Of a stretch of 64,000 nucleotides of DNA, positions 18,904 to 34,008 are shown piece after piece; positions within the stretch are counted from its first letter, which is position 1; the number at the start of each line of letters is the position of its first letter. The notes below the pieces were generated by a model. It did no database searches and had not been told where the DNA came from. It saw only the letters and a program-made list of their open reading frames with translations. The DNA lies in NCBI GenBank assembly GCA_902581925.1, contig CACHQB010000004.1, positions 34,329 to 98,328 of the forward strand. Direction: 5' to 3'. The stretch comes from an uncultured Pelagibacteraceae bacterium (GTDB lineage Bacteria > Pseudomonadota > Alphaproteobacteria > Pelagibacterales > Pelagibacteraceae). The position numbers were made by a program, and so were the translations under genes.

Positions 18904-19414
18904 TTGTTTGATATGAAATTCTTTCGTTTAAAAAATTAAAAAATAAAAAAAATATTGGATAAAACAGAAAGGTAAATCCAGAATTGATTAAATAATTTGT
19001 GTAATCAACTTTAATTAAAAAGACTAAATCCAAAATAATTACTTGAATTGAGTTTATTAATAAAATTGTAAATAATAATGATATCCAGTCTTTTATAAAA
19101 TTTGGTGATAATGTAATATTTCTTATGTAAGCAGTTACTGAGCAAAGAATAAGATAACAAAAACTACTAATTCCTATTGGTATTCCTATTACAACATCAT
19201 TAATGATACCCGCAAAGAAAATTGCAAGATAACCCAATTGATCAGGATTTCTTAAAGTCCAAAAGAAAATTAATAAATGAACAAAATTAAAAGCAAAATA
19301 ATCAAGTTTTAAATAATTAAAATCAAATTCATTAAAAACAGAAAAAAATAACATTATTATAGGAAGATAAGACAAGAATATTCTTAAAAATGGACTTTTG
19401 TTGAGTGATGACAT
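18896..19414 (-). CDS. mreD: Rod shape-determining protein MreD
   Basis: 172 aa membrane protein between mreC and mrdA; synteny. Confidence 0.82.
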   Translation of the reverse strand: MSSLNKSPFLRIFLSYLPIIMLFFSVFNEFDFNYLKLDYFAFNFVHLLIFFWTLRNPDQLGYLAIFFAGIINDVVIGIPIGISSFCYLILCSVTAYIRNITLSPNFIKDWISLLFTILLINSIQVIILDLVFLIKVDYTNYLINSGFTFLFYPIFFLFFNFLNERISYQTND

Positions 19415-20262
19415 TATTTTTCTCCACCAAATTTATAAGTTACAATTTTTACATAATCTAATTGAGTGAAATCAGAAAAAAAATTTATTTGTCCCTCTGA
19501 ACTATTATCTATTTTTCCTATAGGTATACCTGGTTTAAATAGCCCTCCGAGTCCAGATGTATAGACAATAATTTCTTTATTTTTAAATGCTTCTTTATAA
19601 TCAATTTGTGTATGTTCGATTGTCCCAAAATTGCCTCCTGTTCCAGAAACTACAGCCTGTATATCATCTGGCTCTAAAACAGAAGGTATTTTACTATTTA
19701 GATCAGATAGGAGTAGTGCTCTAGAATTACTATAATTTACCTCAATAATTTGTCCCACTAAATAAACCTCATCAATAACAGCCATTCCAATTTTTACTTT
19801 ATCTTTAGTACCTTTGTTTAAAACTATTGATTTTAAATAGGGGCTATCTTTATCAATTAAAACTTTGGCAAATATTTCTTGTGAATTTATGCTTTCATCA
19901 AGTAACTCTCTAAGCTTTTTATTTTCTGAAATTAAAAACTCATTTTGTAATCTAAGTTGCTCAGAATTTTCTACTTTGATCAATTCTTTCTGATGACTTT
20001 CATATAAATCCATATGTGATTTGAATTTTAAAGTTATTTCTTTTAATTTATTTTCTGGAATTGATACGATATGAGATGATCTATAAATTACTTCATTAAT
20101 TCCTAATTTAACAAATTGTATTACTTTAAAATTAAAATTACTTAAAACAATTACAAAAATTGATACAAAAATTAGAGTAAGTAATGAAAATTTTTGTTTG
20201 TCTTTTTTTTTTAAAAAAGCTGACCTAATGGCAATTACAAAATCATCTCTGCCAGTAGCCAT
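19414..20262 (-). CDS. mreC: Rod shape-determining protein MreC
   Basis: Single TM, coiled coil, KVLIDKDSPYLKSIVLNKGTKDKVKIGMAVID beta domain. Confidence 0.9.
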   Translation of the reverse strand: MATGRDDFVIAIRSAFLKKKDKQKFSLLTLIFVSIFVIVLSNFNFKVIQFVKLGINEVIYRSSHIVSIPENKLKEITLKFKSHMDLYESHQKELIKVENSEQLRLQNEFLISENKKLRELLDESINSQEIFAKVLIDKDSPYLKSIVLNKGTKDKVKIGMAVIDEVYLVGQIIEVNYSNSRALLLSDLNSKIPSVLEPDDIQAVVSGTGGNFGTIEHTQIDYKEAFKNKEIIVYTSGLGGLFKPGIPIGKIDNSSEGQINFFSDFTQLDYVKIVTYKFGGEK

Positions 20263-20267
20263 TTTTC

Positions 20268-22873
<2,606 letters not shown>

Positions 22874-22975
22874 AACTAAAATTTTTAGAAAATCTATAAT
22901 ACAATCTATGAGAGAGATTGCAAAATAATTAGTTAAATAATCACTTTTAATCGACCATTTTAGGCTTACGAAAAA

Positions 22976-24658
22976 TTAATTATAAATAGACTCAATTTTA
23001 GACATTAACCGTAAAAGTTCTCTTGTGTACTCATGGCCGGGTTTTAAAAATAAATCCTCAGTGTTTGAAACCTCACACAATTTGCCTTCTTTTAAGACTC
23101 CAATTCTATCACACATTTGTCTAACAACCGGTAAATCATGGCTGATAAACAAAATTGTTAAATTTAATTGCTCTTGAAGATCTTTAAGTAAATTTAATAT
23201 TTGGGCTTGAATGCTTACATCCAAAGCAGAGGTAGGTTCATCACAAACTAAAAGTCTTGGTTGTGTGGCAAGTGCTCTTGCAATTGATATTCTCTGTCTC
23301 TGTCCTCCTGAAAATTCATGTGGATATCGATCTGCAGATTTTTGAGTTAATTCTACAGATTCTAGTAAATCATAAATATAATTATTTAAATCTATATTTG
23401 ATATTGATGGATTATGAAGTGTGATTGGTTCTGCAATTATATCTTTTACTTTTAATCTTCCATTTAGTGAAGAATAAGGATCTTGAAATATCATTTGAAT
23501 TTGTTTTCTAAATTTCATTAATTCAGATCTCTGTTTAATTTTTGTTATACAAACTTTGTCAAAGAAGATATCTCCAGAAGTAGGTTTAAATAAATTTACA
23601 ACCATTTTAGCAATTGTAGATTTTCCACTCCCACTTTCTCCTACTAAGCCAAAAGACTCACCCTCTTTTATTTCAAATGAAACATCATTAACAGCCATTA
23701 CAGAATTTTTAGAATTTTCTGTAAAAAAATTATCATCAAAACTTTTATTAAGATTTTTTATTTCTACTAAATCTTGTTTTATAATTTCTTTCTTTGACCA
23801 TCTATTTAATATTTTAATATTATTTTCTTTTTTATTATTGTTTTCTTTTTCTACAATCACAAATCTTGAAATTTTTTTATTAGTTGGTGGAACTGAACTT
23901 ACTAGACTTTTAGTATAATTTTCTTTTGGATTAGTTAATATTTTTTTAGTTTCACCGATTTCTACTAAATTACCACTTTTCATAACTGCTACACGATCTG
24001 CTGTCTCAGCTATAACACCCATATCATGAGTAATTAGTATAACTGCAAGATTTCTTTCTTTTGTTAATTTTTTAATAAGTTCTAAAATCTGAGACTGAAT
24101 TGATACATCTAATGCTGTTGTTGGCTCATCTGCAATCAACAATTCTGGCTCACAACATAGAGCTAAAGAAATTACTACGCGCTGTCTCATTCCACCTGAA
24201 AATTGGTGAGGATAATTATCAAATCTTATTTCTGCATCTTTTATGCCAACCTCTCTCAATAGATTTATAGATTTATTTTTTGCTTCCTCTTTACTTAATT
24301 TAAGATGAGTTTGAATTGTTTCAATTAACTGCTCACCCACAGTTAGAATTGGGTTAAGTGAAGTTTGAGGATCTTGAAATATCAATCCAATTTTATTTCC
24401 TCTATATTTAACAATACTTTCAGAATTTTCATGAATGTTAAGATCGCCCAAAATAACTGAGCCACTAGAAACCTTACCTGGTTCATCAATTAAATTTATA
24501 ATAGCGTTTCCTACTGTACTTTTTCCTGAACCAGACTCTCCAACTAATCCTAAAATTTCTCCTTTGTTTACCTCAATATTTACATTCTTAGCAGCATAAA
24601 CTGTTTCTTTTCTCATTTGGTAATCAACGCTAAGATTATTTATTTTTAAAAAACTCAT
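22976..24658 (-). CDS. Peptide ABC transporter ATP-binding protein, fused DppD-DppF type
   Basis: Two full ABC domains (GESGSGKST twice, FSGGMRQRV and FSGGQRQRI). Confidence 0.9.
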   Translation of the reverse strand: MSFLKINNLSVDYQMRKETVYAAKNVNIEVNKGEILGLVGESGSGKSTVGNAIINLIDEPGKVSSGSVILGDLNIHENSESIVKYRGNKIGLIFQDPQTSLNPILTVGEQLIETIQTHLKLSKEEAKNKSINLLREVGIKDAEIRFDNYPHQFSGGMRQRVVISLALCCEPELLIADEPTTALDVSIQSQILELIKKLTKERNLAVILITHDMGVIAETADRVAVMKSGNLVEIGETKKILTNPKENYTKSLVSSVPPTNKKISRFVIVEKENNNKKENNIKILNRWSKKEIIKQDLVEIKNLNKSFDDNFFTENSKNSVMAVNDVSFEIKEGESFGLVGESGSGKSTIAKMVVNLFKPTSGDIFFDKVCITKIKQRSELMKFRKQIQMIFQDPYSSLNGRLKVKDIIAEPITLHNPSISNIDLNNYIYDLLESVELTQKSADRYPHEFSGGQRQRISIARALATQPRLLVCDEPTSALDVSIQAQILNLLKDLQEQLNLTILFISHDLPVVRQMCDRIGVLKEGKLCEVSNTEDLFLKPGHEYTRELLRLMSKIESIYN

Positions 24659-25593
24659 TTTTTTAATTTAGGATTTAAAGTATCTCTCATCCAATCTCCT
24701 AATAAATTTATTGAAAATGCCAAAATAACCAAGAAAATTGCTGGAAAAAAAGTTATCCACCATTCTCCTGAAAATAAAAAATCATTCCCAAGTCTTATTA
24801 AAGTTCCTAAAGAAGGTGTTGTAGGAGGGACACCAACTCCTAAAAAACTTAAAGTAGATTCTGCTAAAATAGCAAGAGCTAAACCAATAGTTCCAATTAC
24901 CAACACTGGTCTTAAAATATTTGGTAAAATATGTTTAAACATAATAATTATATTTGAAACTCCAATTATTGTTGATGCCGAAACATAGTCTTTATTTTTT
25001 TCTACCAAAGTTGCTGCTCTAGAAACTCTTGCAAATTGTGGCCACTCTGAAATTCCAATGGCAAATATTAGAACATAAATTGCCATTTCATCATGCATTT
25101 CTCTTGAGATCAATCCTCTTGCTATTCCATCAACCAACAATGCCATTAAAATACTTGGTACAGTTAATTGAACATCAGTTAGCCTCATTACTATCATTTC
25201 ATATTTTCCACCAAAAAATCCAGCTGTTAATCCCAATCCAACTCCAAGGATTAGACTAAAAATTATTGCAGAAAAACCTACAATTAAAGAAATCCTACAT
25301 CCATATAAAATTGTCGATAACATATCTCTTCCTTGACCATCAGTACCTAAAATAAATTTAGCAAGACCATCTTCTGTCCATGAAGGTGGTGTGAATGCAT
25401 CCATAAGTGATAGGGAAGATGGATCAAAAGGATTGTAAGGTGTAATAAGCTCAACAAAAAAAGAACAGAAAAAAATTATAAACAAAATAGTGGATGATAC
25501 AATGGCAGTAGGAGATTTAACAAAGCTATGATAAATATCACTATCTTTCATTCTTTCCCAAGTACTTAAAGATTTGTTATCCACTTGCGACAT
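24655..25593 (-). CDS. dppC: Peptide/nickel-type ABC transporter permease (DppC family)
   Basis: LGTDGQGRDMLSTILYGCRISL and EAA-loop region; synteny. Confidence 0.9.
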   Translation of the reverse strand: MSQVDNKSLSTWERMKDSDIYHSFVKSPTAIVSSTILFIIFFCSFFVELITPYNPFDPSSLSLMDAFTPPSWTEDGLAKFILGTDGQGRDMLSTILYGCRISLIVGFSAIIFSLILGVGLGLTAGFFGGKYEMIVMRLTDVQLTVPSILMALLVDGIARGLISREMHDEMAIYVLIFAIGISEWPQFARVSRAATLVEKNKDYVSASTIIGVSNIIIMFKHILPNILRPVLVIGTIGLALAILAESTLSFLGVGVPPTTPSLGTLIRLGNDFLFSGEWWITFFPAIFLVILAFSINLLGDWMRDTLNPKLKK

Positions 25594-26560
25594 CTCCCTT
25601 AACTCTTATTCTTGGATCAATTAGATAATATAGAATATCAACTATAAAATTTATCATCACAAAAACAAAAGCTATGAAAACCAAATAAGCTGACATGATC
25701 GGTATATCGACAAATTGTACTGCTTGAATAAATAAGAAGCCCATACCAGGCCATTGAAAAACAGTTTCAGTAATAATAGAAAACGCAATTAGAGTTCCAA
25801 TATTTATTCCTGCTATAGTTATTACTGGTATTAATCCATTTTTTAATGCATGTTTATATTTAATACTATTTTCACCGATACCTCGAGCACGTGCAAATTT
25901 AATATAATCTGTTTGTAGTATTTCCATCATCTCTGCTCGCACCAGTCTGATGATATAAGTCATTTGAAAAAGACTTAATGTTACTGAAGGAAGTATAATT
26001 GCTTTAAGTCCAGAAACTGTTAAAAATCCTGTAGTCCAAAAACCTAAATCAACAACTTCTCCTCTTCCAAAAGAAGGTAATATTCCTAAGATTACTGCAA
26101 ACAAATATATGAATAATATACCAATTACAAATGTGGGGAGCGAAACCCCCAACAAGGAGATTGCCAAAACAAAATCACTTAAAAAGCCTTTTCGATTTAT
26201 ACCTGTATAAACTCCCAATAATGTTCCGGTTACAAGTGCAATTAGGGCTGAAATAACAACAAGTTCGATAGTTGCAGGTAATCTTTCAACTATTAATTCT
26301 GAAACAGGTCTTCTTAATTGATATGAAATTCCAAACTCGCCCTTTGAAGCATTAACTATAAATCTTGAAAATTGTACATGGATTGGATCCATTAAACCAA
26401 GTGTTTCTCTCAATTCTGCTCTTTCTTCATCAGAAGTCTCTTCTCCAACCATGTTATTAATTGGATCTCCAACAAAATTAAATAATGAGAAAGATACAAA
26501 GGCGACTACCAACATCACCAAAGCAGATTGAAACAGCCTTTTAAAAAAATATTTTATCAA
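25577..26560 (-). CDS. dppB: Peptide/nickel-type ABC transporter permease (DppB family)
   Basis: MIKYFFKRLFQSALVMLVVAFVSF, VRAEMMEILQTDYIKFARARG. Confidence 0.9.
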   Translation of the reverse strand: MIKYFFKRLFQSALVMLVVAFVSFSLFNFVGDPINNMVGEETSDEERAELRETLGLMDPIHVQFSRFIVNASKGEFGISYQLRRPVSELIVERLPATIELVVISALIALVTGTLLGVYTGINRKGFLSDFVLAISLLGVSLPTFVIGILFIYLFAVILGILPSFGRGEVVDLGFWTTGFLTVSGLKAIILPSVTLSLFQMTYIIRLVRAEMMEILQTDYIKFARARGIGENSIKYKHALKNGLIPVITIAGINIGTLIAFSIITETVFQWPGMGFLFIQAVQFVDIPIMSAYLVFIAFVFVMINFIVDILYYLIDPRIRVKGDVASG

Positions 26561-26578
26561 TTTATGAAGGTTTAAACT

Positions 26579-26610
26579 TACAAGCCCTTTAAAATTTTAA
26601 AGGGCTTGTA
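26579..26610. repeat. Perfect 32-nt palindrome (stem-loop) between the dppA-like and dppB genes
   Basis: TACAAGCCCTTTAAAATTTTAAAGGGCTTGTA; self-complementary, GC-containing stem in an AT-rich spacer. Confidence 0.85.
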
Positions 26611-26621
26611 ATAATTTTTAT

Positions 26622-28184
26622 TTAGTTAAAACTAGCAGTTCTGAATAACGGTTCGTTATTCGGTCTGATAGGAACATCAACATTACTTTTAGATGCCCAA
26701 GAAATTACCTGGTGATGTAAAGGTAGATAAGAAATATCATCTTTTACAATTTTCCAAGCTTTAGCAATTGCAGCGTTTCTTTTATCTAAATCAACTTCAC
26801 CTTCCATAACTCTAATTGCAGCATCAACATCTGCATTACTAAAGTTAACTTTGTTCCAGCTAGCACCAGTTTCATACAAGTAATGGAAAACATAGTGACT
26901 ATCTAAAGTTGGAACACCCCATCCTAGCATATAGAAATCACCTTGGTTATCTTTAAGCTCTTTGAAGTGTTTACTTTTAGTTTGAGCAAATAAGTTAACA
27001 TTAACTCCAATTTTACCTAACATTCCAACAACAGCAGTACATATTGCTTCATCGTTTACATATCTGTCATTAGGACATCTAAGCTCAACATCAAAACCGT
27101 TAGGATATCCTGCGCTAGCTAAAAGTTTTTTTGCAGCATCAACATCGTAAGGTAATCTTTTATCAAGATCTGCCGTATAACCATTTACACCAGGAAAAGT
27201 TATAATACCTGCTGGTTCACTTAAACCTCTCATAACTTTTTTCTTGATCGCTTCAATATCAATTGCTTGATAAAGAGCTTGTCTTACCTCTTTTTTCTTA
27301 AATGGATTATCACCTGTATTACCAGTTCTTAATTTGTCAGCTGCTTGATCCATACCTAAGAAAATTGTTCTCATTTGAGCTGTACTTTCAACTTTGTGAC
27401 CTGAAGAAGATCCAATTCTTTTTAAGTCTTGAACAGGAGCATCAGTAACTATATCAATTTCGCCTGATAATAAAGCTGCAACTCTTGTAGCTGCATTTTT
27501 TATAGGCATTAATTCAATTTGAGTTACTTTTTTGTCCTTCATTTCGCCCCACCAATGTTTATTTCTTTTAAACACTGTTTTAGTATTTGGTTCTCTTAAA
27601 GTAATTTTAAAAGGACCAGTACCTAAAGAGTTGGTAGCAGAAAATGTTTCCTGTCCTGCATCCCAGTTTTGTGGTGACATTGCAAAGTTTTTTTCAGACC
27701 AAGCTTTAGACATTATAAAAATGTTTGACAGCTGATTTAAAAGAATAGGATTTGGTTTACTTGTTGTAATTTTTACAGCATAATCACCAACCGCTTCAAC
27801 ATTTGATACAGTGCTGATATATTCTTTAAAGTCTGAAGTTCTCTGCTTAGCTCTTAATATACTAAAAACAACATCTGCTGATGTCATTCCAGAACCATCT
27901 GAAAACTTAGCATCTTCTCTTAAATTAAAAATCCAAGTATTTGGATCAGTAGCTTTCCATTTTGTTGCTAAAGCAGGCCCTATTTTCATGTCCAAGCCTC
28001 TTTGAACTAGAGCTTCGTAAACTTGTCTAGAAACTTGAGTAGTTGGACCCTCATTTTGTGCATGTGGATCTAGTGTTAGACTGTCTCCTTGCATAGACCA
28101 TTTAATAGTTTTTGCCCATGCTGAAGAAAATCCGAATACTAGAACTAATGACAATAGTATTCTTACTATATTTTTAGTCTTCAT
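26622..28184 (-). CDS. dppA: Peptide ABC transporter substrate-binding protein (DppA/OppA, SBP family 5)
   Basis: Signal peptide, LDPHAQNEGPTTQVSRQVYEALVQR, DAKFSDGSGMTSADVVFS. Confidence 0.9.
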   Translation of the reverse strand: MKTKNIVRILLSLVLVFGFSSAWAKTIKWSMQGDSLTLDPHAQNEGPTTQVSRQVYEALVQRGLDMKIGPALATKWKATDPNTWIFNLREDAKFSDGSGMTSADVVFSILRAKQRTSDFKEYISTVSNVEAVGDYAVKITTSKPNPILLNQLSNIFIMSKAWSEKNFAMSPQNWDAGQETFSATNSLGTGPFKITLREPNTKTVFKRNKHWWGEMKDKKVTQIELMPIKNAATRVAALLSGEIDIVTDAPVQDLKRIGSSSGHKVESTAQMRTIFLGMDQAADKLRTGNTGDNPFKKKEVRQALYQAIDIEAIKKKVMRGLSEPAGIITFPGVNGYTADLDKRLPYDVDAAKKLLASAGYPNGFDVELRCPNDRYVNDEAICTAVVGMLGKIGVNVNLFAQTKSKHFKELKDNQGDFYMLGWGVPTLDSHYVFHYLYETGASWNKVNFSNADVDAAIRVMEGEVDLDKRNAAIAKAWKIVKDDISYLPLHHQVISWASKSNVDVPIRPNNEPLFRTASFN

Positions 28185-28266
28185 TATTCCCCTCGTTTTT
28201 AAAATTTATTTAAAAAAGTATAGGTGAAATAATCGAATTATTGTAGCAATAATTTACTAATAAAAT

Positions 28267-29307
<1,041 letters not shown>

Positions 29308-29856
29308 TTAATTAAATATTTTAGCACCTCTGGTCATAGCTACTGCCCCAGTTCTTGAAGTGCTAATAAGTCCTAAGGGCTTTAATTTTTTATTCATTTT
29401 ATCAATTTCTCTTCTTAAAGCAGTTATTTGAATTACTGCTGAAGTTTTTGTTTCATCTAATATTACGGGATTAAATTTTTTACAAGCATTTAAACATTTT
29501 TCAATTTTATTTCTTTTTCCAACAACTTTAAATAATGCCATTTCTTTAAATATTACTCCTTTATCCTCTCTTTTAAATTCAGCAACTTTATGAACTGGTA
29601 CTAATTTTGTTAATTGAAGTCTTATTTGATCAATAACCTGGGGTGTACCTGTAGTAACAATTGTTATTCTTGAAATATTTTTAACTGCATCAACCTCAGC
29701 AACAGCTAATGACTCGATATTGTACCCTCGGCCTGAAAATAAACCGACTACTCTTGCCAACACTCCAGCCTCATTATCTACCCATACTACAAAAATATAT
29801 GTATCTGGTTTTTGTTTCTTCGTAGGTATGCTGTAAGCTGACTTTGATTTCGGCAT
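29308..29856 (-). CDS. ilvH: Acetolactate synthase small subunit
   Basis: ACT domain VDNEAGVLARVVGLFSGRGYNIESLAVA; ALS small subunit C-terminus. Confidence 0.95.
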   Translation of the reverse strand: MPKSKSAYSIPTKKQKPDTYIFVVWVDNEAGVLARVVGLFSGRGYNIESLAVAEVDAVKNISRITIVTTGTPQVIDQIRLQLTKLVPVHKVAEFKREDKGVIFKEMALFKVVGKRNKIEKCLNACKKFNPVILDETKTSAVIQITALRREIDKMNKKLKPLGLISTSRTGAVAMTRGAKIFN

Positions 29857-29861
29857 TATGA

Positions 29862-31628
29862 TTATACTAAGGCTTTGCCTTTTCCTTTGATTTTATTTTC
29901 CTCTTGATCATTTGGACCTAAAATCATTTGGTTATGTGGTTTTCCAGATGGGATCATTGGAAAACAATTTTCATTAGGATCCACATGGCAATCAAAAATA
30001 ACTGGCCCATCATAATCAATCATTTCTTGAATTTTATCATCAAGATCACCTGGATTGTCTGCTTTTATTCCTTTGCATCCATAAGCTTCTGCCATCTTCA
30101 TAAAATCAGGTAATGCTTCAGAGTAACTCTCAGAATAATTTTTTTCATGAAGCAACTCCTGCCATTGTCTAACCATTCCCATATATTGATTGTTCAAAAT
30201 AAATATTTTTATTGGAAGATTGTATTGGATCGCCGTAGACATTTCTTGCATGGTCATTAAAACTGAGGCTTCTCCAGCAATATCAATTACTAGTTTTTCT
30301 GGATGAGCGATTTGCACACCAACAGCTGCTGGTAATCCATATCCCATTGTTCCTAAGCCACCAGACGTCATCCATCTGTTTGGTTTATTAAATTTATAAT
30401 GCTGTGCTGCCCACATTTGATGTTGTCCGACCTCAGTAGTAACATAAGTATCTCTGTTTTTAGTTAATTCATAAAGTCTTTGAACAGCATGTTGAGGTTT
30501 AATACTTTCATCACTGTTAACAAAATTAAGAGAATTTTTTTCTCTCCATTTCTCTATTTGCTCCCACCACTTAGCTATATTTGATTTGTTTGACTTACTA
30601 TGACCATTTTTTCTTTTGACAATTGTTTTATTAATTTTACTGATTACACTGGTAACGTCTCCAACTATTGCAAGATCTACTTTGATAATTTTATTAATTG
30701 ATGATGGATCTATATCAATATGAACCTTTTTTGAATTTGGTGAAAACTCATCAATTTTTCCTGTAATACGATCATCAAACCTTGCACCGATATTAATTAA
30801 AAGATCACAATCATGCATAGCATTATTTGCTTCATAAGTACCATGCATACCAAGCATTCCTAAAAATTGATTATCATCCCCGGGGTACGCACCCAATCCT
30901 TGAAGTGTTGAAGTTATAGGAAAACCAGTTAGCTCAACAAATTCCCTTAAAGCCTGACTTGCTTTTGGTCCTGAGTTAATTACTCCTCCCCCACTATAGA
31001 TTATTGGTTTTTTAGCTTTACTTAGTAATTTTACTAATTCATCAATTTGATCCTGAGAAAATTTATTATGAGATTTTCCATTTAATTTTTTCTCTTTGTT
31101 TGGTTTTTTATATTTCGTTTTTGCAAACTGAATATCTTTTGGAATATCAATCAAAACCGGTCCGGGTCTTCCTGTTGTTGCAACTCTAAAAGCTTCATGC
31201 ATAACTTTTGAAAGATCATTTATATCTTTAACTAACCAATTATGTTTTGTACAAGGTCTTGTAATTCCTGTTGTGTCACATTCTTGAAAAGCATCTGTTC
31301 CAATTAAATGCGTTGGAACTTGACCAGAAATACAAACTAATGGAACAGAGTCCATATACGCATCGGTTAATGCTGTAACTACATTAGTGGCTCCAGGACC
31401 TGATGTAACCAAAACTACGCCTGGCTTTCCTGATGATCTAGCATAACCTTCAGCTGCATGACCAGCACCTTGCTCGTGTCTTACTAAAATATGTTTTATA
31501 GAAGGATGATTTTTTAATTCATCATAAATCGGTAATACTGCACCACCTGGATAACCAAAAATATGTTCTACTTTTTGGTCTTCAAGACATTTAAATACAA
31601 TTTCTGCTCCAGTTAATAATTTTGGCAT
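29862..31628 (-). CDS. ilvB: Acetolactate synthase large subunit
   Basis: TPP enzyme: [55 protein letters not shown]. Confidence 0.96.
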   Translation of the reverse strand: MPKLLTGAEIVFKCLEDQKVEHIFGYPGGAVLPIYDELKNHPSIKHILVRHEQGAGHAAEGYARSSGKPGVVLVTSGPGATNVVTALTDAYMDSVPLVCISGQVPTHLIGTDAFQECDTTGITRPCTKHNWLVKDINDLSKVMHEAFRVATTGRPGPVLIDIPKDIQFAKTKYKKPNKEKKLNGKSHNKFSQDQIDELVKLLSKAKKPIIYSGGGVINSGPKASQALREFVELTGFPITSTLQGLGAYPGDDNQFLGMLGMHGTYEANNAMHDCDLLINIGARFDDRITGKIDEFSPNSKKVHIDIDPSSINKIIKVDLAIVGDVTSVISKINKTIVKRKNGHSKSNKSNIAKWWEQIEKWREKNSLNFVNSDESIKPQHAVQRLYELTKNRDTYVTTEVGQHQMWAAQHYKFNKPNRWMTSGGLGTMGYGLPAAVGVQIAHPEKLVIDIAGEASVLMTMQEMSTAIQYNLPIKIFILNNQYMGMVRQWQELLHEKNYSESYSEALPDFMKMAEAYGCKGIKADNPGDLDDKIQEMIDYDGPVIFDCHVDPNENCFPMIPSGKPHNQMILGPNDQEENKIKGKGKALV

Positions 31629-31680
31629 TATGCAATCTAGCTGAAGTTGTACTCATTGGTCAAGTTTAAGAATGAAAAAT

Positions 31681-32589
31681 TTAAATTTTTTTCAAAAATT
31701 TATTTAAGTCTTGTGGCTTTAGTTTCATCCAACTCATCATATTACCTCTAGCCCAAGTACTTTGTCTTTTGGCGTATTGTCTAGTTTTTATGGCTATTTT
31801 TTCTTTAATATCGTTCAAATCTTTTTGGTTTTTTAAATATTCTTTAATTTCATTAACTCCTATGGCCTTGTTTGCACTTTTATCTTTTCTAACCTTTAAC
31901 TTTATGAAATCTTTTACTTCTCTTATTGCTCCATTTTCAATCATTTCACTTGTTCTTACATTGATACGCTCAATTAATTCTTGTCTAGGGTAATCAATAT
32001 AAACTTTAAAAAAATCATTTTCCATAAAGCTTGATTTTGTGTTTTTAAACCATTCATGTAGAGATTTTTTTGTAAACTTTTTTACTTCATAAGCTCTGAT
32101 GGATCTTTGAGTATCTGTAGGGTTAATTTTTATTTTTGAGGATGGATCTAATTTTAATAATTTTTCATAAAATTTTTTTTGTCCGAGTTTTTTTTGCATA
32201 TTTCTAATCTGGTTTCTTAATTTTGCTGAAATGTTTGGAATTTTTACAAGACCATCAGTTAATGCCTTAAAATATAAACCTGTACCTCCCACAAGAATGG
32301 GAGTTTTTTTTCTTCTTTGTACATCTTTTATTTTTTTCTTTACAAGTTTTAACCAATCACCTGTAGAAAAGTTTTTCTTTACATCATGAAAACCATATAA
32401 ATGGTGTCTAATTTTCTGATATTGTTTTGGATCTGGCCTAGCTGATAAAATTTTAAGTTGCTTGTACACTTGCATACTGTCTGCATTAATTATCTCTCCA
32501 TCAATTTTTTTTGCTATTTTAATTGCCAAGCTTGATTTTCCTGATGCTGTAGGTCCTGATATAAGTATAATCTTGGATTTTAAATCCAT
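31681..32589 (-). CDS. miaA: tRNA dimethylallyltransferase
   Basis: ISGPTASGKSSLAIKIAKKIDGEIINADSMQVYK, DPKQYQKIRHHLYGF, VGGTGLYF. Confidence 0.95.
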   Translation of the reverse strand: MDLKSKIILISGPTASGKSSLAIKIAKKIDGEIINADSMQVYKQLKILSARPDPKQYQKIRHHLYGFHDVKKNFSTGDWLKLVKKKIKDVQRRKKTPILVGGTGLYFKALTDGLVKIPNISAKLRNQIRNMQKKLGQKKFYEKLLKLDPSSKIKINPTDTQRSIRAYEVKKFTKKSLHEWFKNTKSSFMENDFFKVYIDYPRQELIERINVRTSEMIENGAIREVKDFIKLKVRKDKSANKAIGVNEIKEYLKNQKDLNDIKEKIAIKTRQYAKRQSTWARGNMMSWMKLKPQDLNKFLKKI

Positions 32590-32591
32590 GA

Positions 32592-34007
32592 TCAGTCTAG
32601 CTTAACACCGATATATCTTCGTTGATTTTGAGTATTATAAATTGCAAGTAAAACTGTTTTTTGATTTGAATTCAAAGCTTCCTTAGCAATATTTCTTAAG
32701 TCTTCTGCTGATCTAATTTTTTTCTTCTGTGCTTCAACTATAATACTATTAAGTTCGATCGAATTTGCTACAGGACTGTTGTTAGCAATTTTTGTTATCA
32801 CAAGTCCAGTTGTCTGATTTGGTAAATTTCTATTTTTAATATCTTCTTTTGTCAAAGGTCTAACTGCTATTCTTAAACTTTCAATTATTTCTTCGTTATT
32901 TTGTTTTGGAGTTTCTTGATTTTTACTTATTTTAAAATCATCTGAAGTTTCTAATCTTCCTAAAATAACATTTTTTACTATTTCTTTTTTATCTCTCCAT
33001 ACTTTAACTTCAACTTTTTTTCCAACTTCAGTTTTTGCTACAATAGCTGGAAGCTCTTTCATTTGATTTATTTTTTGGCCATTAAATTCTAAAATAATAT
33101 CACCAGCTTGTATTCCTGCTTTTTCTGATGGACTATTTTCTGCAACACTAGCAACTAATGCTCCTCTTGCTTTGTCTAATTTTTCAACTTCAGCAATTTC
33201 TTTTGTTACATTTTGGATTCTAACACCCAGCCAACCTCTCTTTGTTTCGCCAAATTCAATTAATTGTTTAATTACAATTTGTGCGCTGTTGGATGGTATT
33301 GAAAATCCAATTCCAATAGAACCATTACGTCCAAGAATTGCTGTATTAATTCCAATTACATTTCCCTCCATATCAAACAAAGGCCCTCCTGAATTTCCAG
33401 AGTTTATAGAAGCATCTGTTTGAATAAAATCTTCATACCGTGATAAACCAATTGATCTATTTCTAGCTGAAATAATTCCAGCAGTAACAGTTCCACCTAA
33501 ACCAAATGGATTTCCAATTGCCAGAACCCAATCCCCAATTCTTGCTTTATCTGAATCTCCAAATGCCACCGGTGTAAATTTTTCATCTGTTTCTAATTTT
33601 AAAACTGCAATATCCATAAGTGGGTCAGCACCAAGAACCTTTGCTTTAAACTCTTGATCCCCATTTACTCTAACAATAATATCGTCGGCATCTTGGATTA
33701 CGTGATTGTTTGTAACAACAATTCCTTTCTCATCAATTATAAATCCAGATCCTAATGCAGCTGATTGTCTTTCCTGAGGTGTTCCAAATTCTTTAAACAT
33801 GTCCTCAAAAGGAGACCCTGGAGGAAATTGGAATGGAAAAGGATTAGTGCTTGTGACAACAGTTGTTGTGGTAGATATATTTACCACTGATGGCATTAAT
33901 TTTTCTGCAAGATCTGCGAATGAAGCAGGAACCGGTTTAGAGTTAACATTAAATGAAATAGTGAATGATAGAACTATAGTTAAAAATATAATTTTTATTT
34001 TTCTCAT
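32592..34007 (-). CDS. degP: Do/DegP-family periplasmic serine protease with PDZ domains
   Basis: Signal peptide; TNNHVI, DIAVLK, GNSGGPLF catalytic motifs; PDZ NSPSEKAGIQAGDIIL. Confidence 0.93.
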   Translation of the reverse strand: MRKIKIIFLTIVLSFTISFNVNSKPVPASFADLAEKLMPSVVNISTTTTVVTSTNPFPFQFPPGSPFEDMFKEFGTPQERQSAALGSGFIIDEKGIVVTNNHVIQDADDIIVRVNGDQEFKAKVLGADPLMDIAVLKLETDEKFTPVAFGDSDKARIGDWVLAIGNPFGLGGTVTAGIISARNRSIGLSRYEDFIQTDASINSGNSGGPLFDMEGNVIGINTAILGRNGSIGIGFSIPSNSAQIVIKQLIEFGETKRGWLGVRIQNVTKEIAEVEKLDKARGALVASVAENSPSEKAGIQAGDIILEFNGQKINQMKELPAIVAKTEVGKKVEVKVWRDKKEIVKNVILGRLETSDDFKISKNQETPKQNNEEIIESLRIAVRPLTKEDIKNRNLPNQTTGLVITKIANNSPVANSIELNSIIVEAQKKKIRSAEDLRNIAKEALNSNQKTVLLAIYNTQNQRRYIGVKLD

Positions 34008-34008
34008 A

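Noticed and set aside
22902-22920. CAATCT...AGATTG hairpin upstream of leuA, considered as a leucine leader or attenuator
   Set aside because: Only a 6-bp stem, and no leader peptide with Leu codons or terminator alternative could be made out.
22976-24658. Fused two-domain ABC ATPase considered as a novel fusion
   Set aside because: DppD-DppF fusions are common for peptide/nickel-type ABC systems.
28236-28254. AATTATTG-TAG-CAATAATT inverted repeat between ilvC and dppA
   Set aside because: 8-bp AT-rich stem with no T-tract on the minus strand; too weak in this base composition to call a terminator or operator.
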